This document shows positions 53,353-62,295 of a stretch of DNA of 64,000 nucleotides, one piece after another. The DNA lies in contig NC_058521.1 in assembly GCF_904849725.1 (NCBI RefSeq), forward strand, positions 97,636,244 to 97,700,243, read 5' to 3'. The notes under the pieces are model-generated. The model searched no databases. It saw only the letters and a list, made by a program, of their open reading frames with translations, and had not been told where the DNA came from. The stretch comes from Hordeum vulgare subsp. vulgare. Lineage: Eukaryota > Streptophyta > Magnoliopsida > Poales > Poaceae. The position numbers and the translations under genes were made by a program. How positions within the stretch are numbered: the first letter of the stretch is position 1; each line of letters starts with the position of its first letter.

Positions 53353-56178
53353 ATGGGGAATCCAAAAGATCCAAGAACTAAAATCCTACCTTCCACTACG
53401 AGAAGAGGTAAGGAACTGCCATCTAGCTCTGCACTTGATTCACCTTCAGTTTTGAGTAAGTTTGCGACATCACCTCCTGCTAGAAATCTTGATATGTCGC
53501 CTGTGCTTGATGATGCTACTTCTGCTGCCCATGATGCTTATGATGCTACTTCTGCAGCTTATGATGCTATGCTTGATACTATGCCTGATGATGCTATGCT
53601 TGATAGTATGCCTGATGATGCTATGCTTGATACTATGCCTGATGATGCTATTCTTGATACTATGCGTGCTATGCCTGATACTACTTTGCCACTTGGTGCC
53701 CTTGATGCACATATTGCTAGAGTTGCTGCTAGATGTGATGATACTTCTGAAACTGCTGATACTATTGAAGTAGAACCAGCTACTATGCCTGAATTGGCTG
53801 CTATGCCTGATACGCACTATGTTATGGAAGGAGAGATAGCTGAGGATTTTCTTGCGTGTAAGGATAGCTATGATGTTGAGAAACTTCTGCGCAAGTGGAA
53901 AGAAAAATCTCTGAACGCTAGGATGAAATACGACCCGAAGTTTGCTACTTCGCCTATCTTTGTGACCGATAAGGATTATGAATTCTCTGTCGACCCTGAG
54001 TTAATCACTGTGGTCGAATCTGATCCTTTTCACAGTTATGAGTCTGAAACGGTTGTAGCCCATCTTACGAAACTGCACGATATAGCCACCCTATTCACTA
54101 GTGAGGAAAAGATCCACCACTACTATATGCTCAAGATGTTTCCTTTATCGCTGAAGGATGATGCTAAGACCTGGTTCACTTCTCTTGCTCCTGGTTGTGT
54201 GCATAGCCCCTGGGATATGGTCTACTACTTCTCTGAAAAATATTTCCCTGCCCATAAGAAGCAAGCTGCCTTGCAGGAAATATACAACTTTGCTCAAGCT
54301 GAAGAAGGGAGTCTCCCACAAGCTTGGGGGAGGCTTATCCAGCTACTGAATGCTTTGCCTCATCACCCTCTTGAGAAGAATGAAATACTTGATATCTTCT
54401 ATAATGGACTAACTGATGCTTCCAAAGACCACCTAGATAGTTGTGTCGGTTGTGTTTTTAGGGAACGAACCGTAGAACAAGCTGAGATTCTACTGAATAA
54501 CATCTTGTGCAATGAGAATGCTTGGACTATTCCCGAACCACCTCCTAAGACAACTCCGAAGAAAAGAGGTATTCTATTCCTCAGTCCCGAAGATATGCAA
54601 GAAGCTAAGAAATCTAAGCGAGAGAAAGGCATTAAATCTGAAGATGTCAAAAATCTACCACCTATCGAAGAGATCCATGGTCTTGATAACCCGGTACACG
54701 TAGTAGAAGTAAATTCTCTGCGTAGGTTTGATGAGAGTGATATTCCTTTTGATAAACCTGCTAGCCTATGCATGGATGAATTTGATAACTTCGTTGCCAA
54801 ACAACAAAGTTTCAATGATTATGTTAGCACACAACTGGAAAATAATGCTCGTATGCTCAGTCATTTAAGTGCTTGTGTGGACAGAAACGTCAATGATCTT
54901 AAGCTTCTGAGTAAACATGCCTCTATGGTTACTACTCAGGTAGAACAAGTACTTAAAGCTCAGAATGACTTGCTCAACAAGTTGAATGACAATTCTGTTA
55001 GAGTCGTTACTAGAGGCGGTAGAATGACCCAGGAACCTCTGTATCCTTAGGGTCATCCAAAGAGAGTTGAACAAGAGTCTCAAGGAGTTAGCACTGATGC
55101 ACCTAGTCATCCTAGAAAGAAGAAGAGAGATGATAGGAACCTCCACGCTAGCAACCCTATTGCTGCTACCCCTGAGAGTCCAAACGATGCCTCTATCACT
55201 GATACTGAAACACAATCTGGTGATGAACATGAGCCTAGTGATAGTATCAATACTGATGTTCATGTTGATGCTCAACCTAGCAATGAAAAGGATGTGGAGA
55301 TTGAACCTAGTGTTGATCTTGATAACCCACAGCCTAAGACTAAGAGATACGTTAAGAATGACTTCACTGCTAGGAAGCATGGTAAAGAAAGGGAGCCATG
55401 GGTTCAGAAACCTATGCCCTTTCCTCCCAAACCATCCAAGAAAAAGGATGATGAGGATTTTGAGCGATTCGTTGAAATGATCAGACCTGTCTTTCTGCAG
55501 ATGTGTTTGACAGATATGCTCAAGATGTCTCTTTATGCTAAGTACATGAAGGATATTGTGACTAATAAGAGGAGGATACCTGAGGTTGAGATCTCCGCCA
55601 TGCTCGCTAATTACACTTTCAAGGGTGGAACTCCGAAGAAACTAGGTGATCCCGGTGTGCCCACTATACCTTGCTCCATTAAAGGCAACTACGTTAGAAC
55701 TGCGTTATGCGACCTTGGAGCCGGTGTTAGTGTTATGCCTCTCTCTCTTTATCGTAGACTTGAACTGGATAAGTTGACACGCACTGAAATCTCTCTGCAA
55801 ATGGCCGATAAATCAACTGCTTTCCCTATCGGCATTTGCGAGGATGTGCCTGTTGTGGTTGCTAACACCACTATCTTAACAGACTTTGTTATCTTAGATA
55901 TTCCCGAGGACGATGCCATGGCTGTCATCCTCGGAAGACCCTTTTTAAACACTGCAGGGGCTGTTATAGATTGCAACAAAGGTAATGTCACTTTCCATGT
56001 CAACGGTAATAAGCATACGGTGCACTTTACGAAGAAACAATATTGAGTACATTGCATCAACGCTATCAAAAAAACTTCATCGATACTTATTGGGAGCTTT
56101 GAATGCCCTATTCCTCGTGTCAAGATGAAGTATGATTTGCTTGTTGGGGAGATACACATCCCCATTGAGGTGACTTAG
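53353..56178 (+). pseudogene. Element E gag-protease (about 941 codons, two premature stops)
   Basis: One frame from ATG 53353 to TAG 56176 is broken only by TAG at 55048 and TGA at 56044; D has Glu and Arg at these codons. The N-terminal region carries a 9-residue repeat (DDAMLDTMP and variants, 53550-53660) absent from D. The gag core follows with MKYDPKFATSPIFVTDKDYE, MFPLSLKDDAKTWF and AWGRLIQLLNALP. Then come a lysine-rich linker (KPMPFPPKPSKKKDDEDFER) and the retropepsin-like domain with CDLGAGVSVMPLSLYRRL and AVILGRPFLNTAGA. There is no zinc knuckle or RT. It would form the particle and process itself. It is the best preserved gag in the window. Confidence 0.92.
53550..53680 (+). repeat. 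27-bp minisatellite inside E gag
   Basis: GATGATGCTATGCTTGATAC plus TATGCCT recurs about four times in frame, encoding variants of DDAMLDTMP. The D gag has only one short equivalent (DDPMLDT). Confidence 0.88.
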
Positions 56179-56369
56179 TGACTATTCAAAAATTCTCTGT
56201 CTTCTTTTGCGATTCGAGAAAGTTTTGTCGAGGGGATTTGATCAACCCCATTGACGATTTCTTTCGATGACCATGAGATGGATGAATCAAGGAGTCACAA
56301 ACCTCTGTTCCAAGCTTTCACTTTAGGTTGCTTAGAAGAAAGATGATAGATTTGGTTTAGTTCTCCCTG

Positions 56370-56640
56370 TTTTTTGTCTTAGCGTCCGGTGGAAAAATAC
56401 CCCGAAAATAAAAGTTCTCTGAACGTTGTGAAAGTCTAGTATGATTTTTTCTGGAATATTTGAAAAGTACTGGGACAAAGAGTCTGTCTGGGGGCCACAC
56501 CAGTGGGCCACAAGCCCTAGGGGCGCGGGCACCCCCTGGCCGCGCCACCCAGGCTTGTGGGGCCCACAGGCACCCCCTCCACTCATTCTTGCTCTCATCC
56601 GCTTCCCCTACCTCCTGAAAAAGTCGTTTCGCGGCTCAAA
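56370..56640 (+). promoter_or_regulatory. Element E internal LTR-like leader with GC inverted repeat
   Basis: The order is AAAAGTTCTCTGAACG, TGATTTTTTCTGGAAT, inverted repeat at 56495-56575 (GGGCCACAAGCCC, GCGCGGGCACCCCCTGGCCGC, AGGCTTGTGGGGCCCAC), then CCTGAAAAAGTCG. It parallels 51765-51990 of the E LTR and 36150-36480 (inverted) of D. It lies just before the remnant of the second ORF. Confidence 0.58.
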
Positions 56641-56671
56641 CTCGTGTTCTTGTTCTTCTTCCCGAGAGATA

Positions 56672-57014
56672 TCTAGATTACGATAGCATGGTTCGCCATG
56701 ACTTTCTTGATAGAGATATAAATAGAAGGATGATTTATAACCTGGTATTTAGTCAGGGTACTCGTGAGACTATTACTTTGCCTGCTCCTTCTTTGTTCAA
56801 TCTTCATGCAGGCAGGTACATTATTATGCCCTCGGACATCTACGTGTATTGGGGCTTAGCCCAACCACACGTGCCCGTGCCCGAGCCACTAGTCGAGTAC
56901 CAGAAGCCAGTTTATCAGTGGGAGCCGGAGGATCTCACACAGAGTGGCATCCTCAGTCCACTCCGGAGTATCCCAGAGCTGGTTATTTCCCTCCTTGGGA
57001 GTAGACCAAGTTAG
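56672..57014 (+). pseudogene. Element E second ORF, C-terminal third only
   Basis: The frame begins at RYLDYDSMVRHDFLDRDINR and runs through NLVFSQGTRETITLPAPSLF and GRYIIMPSDIYVYWG to the stop at 57012, matching the last third of the D protein with a frameshifted tail. The N-terminal part is missing. The left junction lies in TTCTTCTTCCCGAGAG, a sequence present at both edges of the missing segment in D. The remaining protein cannot have the full ATHILA-type domain. Confidence 0.85.
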
Positions 57015-58615
57015 GCCAAAAGCCTAAGCTTTGGGGATTACGTGTTCTCACCGACTTTACATTCTCGCTTATGCTTTCACTTTGTTAGCCGGTGTTCACA
57101 CTTTTCCACTGTATCATCCATGCTAGTTTATTTTCTTTTTCTCGTTTTCTTTTCGTGTGTTTGTCTAGTTTGAAAAAACCAAAAAGATTTTCTTTTTCTT
57201 CTTTTGCTTGTTGGGAGCTTTCCCGTGTAGATAGTTTTCTTTTTCTTTGGGTCAAGGTATAAGATATTGGTTACAATGTTTAGTGGCTCTTGCATGCATA
57301 CCTGTTTAGCTTTCATAGAGCCATATTACTTTGTCTTCTCTTTTGTGTCTGCCTGCAGATTCCAGCTTAGTCCAATGCACGACCACTCTTATTATTGTTC
57401 ACATCATTCGGTCGTGCAAGTGGAAGGCAATGACAACTTAGAGATCATAGTTGCTTATGCCATGCTTACTTAGCTAGAAGCTTATAATGGTTTGTCTTTG
57501 ATGCCCACATGAATGATGAGATGACTATGATGTAGTATGATAGGATGGTATCCTCCTTTTAATGTTTCAAGTGGCTTGACGTGGCGCATGTTCACGCATG
57601 TAGTTGAAACAAAATCAACATAGCCTCTATGATATTCATGTTCATGGTGATTTATGTCCTACTCATGCTTGCACTCAATGTTAGTTAATCTCAATGCATT
57701 TTGATGACTGTTGTCGCTCTGTAGTTGGTCGCTTCCGAGTCTTTTGCTAGCCTTCACTTGTACTAAGCGGGATACTGCTTGTGCATCCACTTCCATAAAC
57801 CCAAAGTTGTGCCATATGAGTCCAACATACCTACCTATGTGCGGTATCTACCTGCCGTTCCAAGTAAATTTGCATGTGCCACTCTCTAAATCTTCAAGAA
57901 ATAATCTGTTTTGCATGCCCGAACCGCTCATGTGGTGACTGGGGGCTATTGGTATCTTCCATGCTAGGCGTGTTATCCTCGATATGTGTTTATTCACTAT
58001 CATTTACGAGAAAGGGGCCGGTAATTGGAACTCCCGGTTCCATGCTCAAATTGAAAAGATAATTGCAAACAAAACTCCCCCAGGATTGATGTTGGTATGG
58101 ACGGTACCCGAGGATTCGGCTAGCCGTGGAGTGTGATTGATTGGTGGTGGGGGAGTCAAAACTTTACTTTTCTGTTTGGGAACCGCCTATAGCATGTGTA
58201 GCGTGGAAGATATTTAGAACTCTTAGCCATTGCGTTGACAATGAAAGCATGCCACCCAAAATTATTATCTCTGTTTTCAAAGCTTGAGCTCTCGCACCTC
58301 TTCAAATCAATGCTTCCCTCTGGGAAGGGCCTGTCTATTTATGTTCTTGTTGAGTCATCCTCCTCTTATAAAAGCACCAATTAGAGAGCACCTCTGTCAT
58401 TTTTATGCTTTGCTTTTAACTGTGTTGAGTGTGACTATGAATAGATCTTCATTGCCTTGAATTACAATGTTTAGTCAGCCCTTGGTCTTCGAAGGTGCTC
58501 TGCATTTATGTTTTGCGGTTTCAGAAAGAGCTAGCGAGATACCATCTATTCGTGCTGCTTCATGTTGTTTTGATTGAAGTGTTGACACTTCAGACTTGTT
58601 ATTATTTTCTCGCTA
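57015..58615 (+). other. Element E 3' non-coding region with internal polypurine-like tract
   Basis: AAGCTTTGGGGA at 57026-57037 corresponds to the D internal tract with one extra T. The rest aligns with the inverse of D 33050-34750. The conserved block is at about 57815-57880 (ACATACCTACCTATGTGCGG, CCGTTCCAAGTAAATTTGCA). No gene is supported. It ends at the CACTA insertion. Confidence 0.8.
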
Positions 58616-59145
58616 CACTACAGGAATTAGCTTCTTTGCCGTCTGCCATCACAGACGGCAAAGAGTTAATCCCGGACGGCAAAGAGAATATCACTGACGA
58701 ATCTCACGGCCGACAAAATTTCTGCGTCAGCCTACGACGACATTGTAGCTTCTCTGTCGTCTGTCTCCCCAAAGCGGACGGCAAAGAGCTTTGCCGTCAG
58801 CTTTTCATGGGAGCAGTTGGCAAAGTGGTCGAGACGGCAGCCGACAGGCGTTGCCTCCGTTAGGGGCTAACGGAGGCTTTGCCGTCTGCCTCCCCCCTCT
58901 TCTTTGTCGTCTACCTCCTCCTCCTCCCCCCCCCCCCCTCCTCTCTTTGTCGTCTGCCTACCCCTCCCCCCTCCTCTGTGCCCTCTTCTTTGATGTCTGC
59001 CCCCCTGGAAGCAGACGGCAAAGATACTATATGGCCAGTTGCTGCTGCCCAGGTTGCACAGCTGGGCGCCACGTGGCACCTTTGCCGCCGGCCAGCTGAC
59101 GGCAAAGGCCTTTGCCATCAGCTGGCAGACGACAAAGAGCCTATA
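58616..59145. repeat. CACTA terminal inverted repeat and subterminal repeats
   Basis: TTTGCCGTCTGCC and its complement GGCAGACGGCAAAG recur in both orientations, for example at 58634-58664 (a near-perfect hairpin), 58786-58798, 58876-58890, 59009-59022 and 59085-59145. In CACTA elements such motifs bind the element-encoded regulatory protein. Confidence 0.85.
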
Positions 59146-59189
59146 TTGTCACATTTTTTATTTTTTCTATTTCACAGCACATATACATG

Positions 59190-59400
59190 TAATTCATAGC
59201 ACATATATGATAAATAGGTCACAACACATATATGGTATACATATAAAGCTCATCAATGCCATTTGTTCATCAACGTACATCCCATATATCAAAAGAACCA
59301 ACACATACAAAGTTTCATCCATATATACATACATATAGTTGCACATATATTGTTCATCCATATATACATATACATATAGTTCCACATTGTTCATCAACTC
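59190..59400. repeat. CATATA-rich simple sequence in CACTA
   Basis: Imperfect CATATATACATA units are interspersed with GTTCATC. This is low complexity; no gene. Confidence 0.6.
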
Positions 59401-59519
59401 AAATAAAAACGGAAACTAAAGCACTCCAATGCCAGCTTCCATGCATGTAGTACATCCAATCTGCAAAATGGGAATAAGAAAGTCAGAAGAAGAAGAACAA
59501 CAACATATATATGACAAAT

Positions 59520-62270
59520 AAGCTAAATTGAAGAAGAAAGAGAAGAAGCAAGAAGAGAACAAGGAGAAGAAAAATAAGAAGAAGAAGAAGGCGGAGGAGG
59601 AGGAGGAGGGGAAGGGGAAGGAGAAGGAGGAGGAGGAGGAGAAGAAGAAAAAAGAAGAAGAGAAGAAGAAGGAGAAGAAGGAGGAGAATAAAGAGGAGAG
59701 AAGAAGAAGGAGAAGAAGGAGGGCTCCTTCTCCTTCTCCTCCTCCTTCTCCTTCTTCTTCTCTTCTTGTCCTCCTCCTCCTTCTTCTTCTCCTTCTCCTT
59801 CTCTTCTTCTTCTTCTTCTTCCTTCTTTTCATTTCTCCTCTTCTTGGAGCTAAATTAGCTAACTATGTATTTTTGGAGCTAAATGGGCTAATTATGTCAT
59901 TATAGAGGAAAACAAGCTAAGTATATAATATTAATGAGCTAACCAAGGTTCTTATGCCATTTTGAGCTTATAATGTCTTTTAGGAGCTAAATTGGCTAAT
60001 TATGTCATTGTTGGGGAAATTAAGGCAAGGAGAATATGAAAGAGGAGAAGAAATAGGAGGAGGAGGAGAAGAATAATAAATAAAGAAGAAGGAGGAGAAG
60101 GAGGAGGAGGAGGAGGAGAAGGACTAGAAGGTCCTTGGCCTTCTCCTCCTCCTCCTCCTCCTCCTTCTTCTTCTTCTCTTCTTCTTCTTTTTTTCATTTT
60201 TCCTATTTCTTCTCCTATTCTCCTCTTCTTGGAGCTAAATTAGCTAACTATGTCTTTTTGGAACTAAATGGGCTAATTATCCCATTTTAGAGGAAAACAA
60301 GCTAAGTATATAATATTAACGAGCTAACCAAGGTTCTTATGCCATTTTGAGGTTATTATGGCATTTTGGAGCTAAATGGGCTAATTATGTCATTGTTGGG
60401 GAAATTAAGGCAAGGAGAATATGAAAGAGGAGAAGAAAGAGGAGGAGGAGGAGAATAAGAAGAAATAAAGAAGGAGGAGGAGAAGGACTAGAAGGTCCTT
60501 GGCCTTCTCCTCCTCCTCCTCCTCCTCCCCCTTCTTCTCTTCTTCTTCTTCTTATTTCTTTTCATTTTTCCTATTTCTTCTCCTCTTCTCCTCTTCTTGG
60601 AGCTAAATTAGCTAACTATGTCTTTTTGGAGCTAAATGGGCTAATTATCCCATTTTAGAGGAAACCAAGCTAAGTATATAATATTAATGAGCTAACCAAG
60701 GTTCTTATGCCATTTTGAGGTTATTATGGCATTTTGGAGCTAAATTGGCTAATTATGTCATTGTTGGGGAAATTAAGGCAAGGAGAATATGAAAGAGGAG
60801 AATAAAGAGGAGGAGGAGGAGAAGAAGAAGAAATAAAGAAGAAGAAGGATGAGAAGGAGGAGGAGGAGGAGAAGGACTAGAAGGTACTTGGACTTCTCCT
60901 CCTCCTCCTCCTCCTCCTCCTCCTTCTCTTCTTCTTCTTCTTGTTTCTTTTCATTTTTCCTATTTCTTCTCCCCTTCTCCTCTTCTTGGAGCTAAATTAG
61001 CCAACTATGTCTTTTTAGAGCTAAATGGGCTAATTATCCCATTTTAGAGGAAAACAAGCTAAGTATATAATATTAATGAGCTAACCAAGGTTCTTATGCC
61101 ATTTTGAGCTTATTATGGCATTTCGGAGCTAAATGGGCTAATTATGTCATTGTTGGGGAAATTAAGACAAGGAGAATATGAAAGAGGAGAAGAAAGAGGA
61201 GGAGGAGGAGAAGAAGAAGAAAAAAAAGAAGAAGGAGGAGAAGGAGGAGGAGGAGGAGAAGGACTAGAAGGTCCTTGGCCTTCTCCTCCTCCTCCTCCAC
61301 CTCCTCCTCATCCTTCTCCTTCTTCTCCTCCTCCTTCTCCTTCTCCTTCTCTTCTCTTTCTCTTCTTCTTTTTGTTCTTCCTTTTCATTTCTCCTCTTCT
61401 CCTCTTCTTGGAGCTAAATTAGATAACTATGTCTTTTTGGAGCTAAATGGGCTAATTATCCCATTTTAGAGGAAAACAAGCTAAGTATATAATATTAATG
61501 AGCTAACAAAGGTTCTTATGCCATTTTGAGGTTATTATGGCATTTTGGAGCTAAATGGGCTAATTATGTCATTGTTGGGGAAATTAAGGCAAGGAGAATA
61601 TGAAATAGGAGAAGAAAGAGGAGGAGGTGAAGAAGAAGAAGAAATAAAGAAGAAGGAGGAGAAGGAGGAGGAGGAGGAGAAGGACTAGAAGGTCCTTGGC
61701 CTTCTCCTCCTCCTCCTTCTCCTTCTTCTCTTCTTCTTCTTCTTTCTTTCTTTTCATTTTTCCTATTTCTTCTCCTCTTCTTGGAGCTAAATTAGCTAAC
61801 TATGTCTTTTTGGAGCTAAATGGGCTAATTATCTCATTTTAGAGGAAAACAATCTAAGTATATAATATTAATGAGCTAACCAAGGTTCTTATGCCATTTT
61901 GAGCTTATTATGGCATTTTGGAGCTAAATGGGCTAATTATGTCATTGTTGGGGAAATTAAGGCAAGGAGAATATGAAAGAGGAGAAGAAAGAGGAGGAGG
62001 AGGAGGAGAAGAAGAAATAAAGAAGAAGGAGGAGAAGGAGGAGGAGGAGAAGGACTAGAAGGTCATTGGCCTTCTCCTCCTTCTCCTCCTCCTCCTCCTC
62101 CTACTTCTTCTCTTCTTCTTCTTCTTCTTCTTCTTTCTTTTAATTTTTCCTATTTTTTCTCCTCTTCTCCTCTTCTTGGAGCTAAATTAGCTAACTATGT
62201 CTTTTTGGAGCTAAATGGGCTAATTATGTCAATGTTGGGGAAATTAAGGCAAGGAGAATATGAAAGAGGA
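59520..62270. repeat. Seven-unit tandem array of about 390 bp with purine/pyrimidine hairpins
   Basis: GGAGCTAAATTAG (or one mismatch) starts at 59846, 60231, 60599, 60988, 61410, 61783 and 62178, giving periods of 368-422 bp. Each unit has a (GAA/GGA)-rich arm, a short centre such as GGACTAGAAGGTCCTTGGCC, a complementary (TCC/TTC)-rich arm, and an A/T-rich spacer with repeated GGAGCTAAATGGGCTAATTA. The arms can pair as long hairpins. Lys/Glu- or Ser/Pro-rich open frames here are composition artefacts. Confidence 0.9.
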
Positions 62271-62295
62271 GAACAGAAACTTACCGTAGTGGTCA

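Larger units (their letters stand above)
51630..58615 (+). mobile_element. Element E: pol-less Athila-like Ty3 element, interrupted by CACTA
   Basis: It has a 5' LTR (51630-53274), tRNA-Asp primer site, near-complete gag-protease (53353-56178), internal LTR-like leader, the last third of the ATHILA-type ORF, an internal polypurine-like tract and 3' non-coding sequence up to the CACTA insertion at 58616. The terminal tract and 3' LTR must lie beyond the window. It is the same family as D. It is inserted in Copia-2 pol; the left flank is ATAAG, and the matching copy cannot be seen. Confidence 0.92.

Noticed and set aside
59416..59905. Lys/Glu-rich and Ser/Pro/Phe-rich open frames
   Set aside because: They are translations of GAA/GGA and TTC/TCC repeat arms in the CACTA array. 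The same occurs at 60000-60197 and 61144-61469.
59520..62270. Regular array considered as CRISPR or satellite
   Set aside because: Units are about 390 bp with hairpin arms and lie inside a CACTA transposon of a plant genome. CRISPR arrays have short repeats and unique spacers, and the array is confined to the element.
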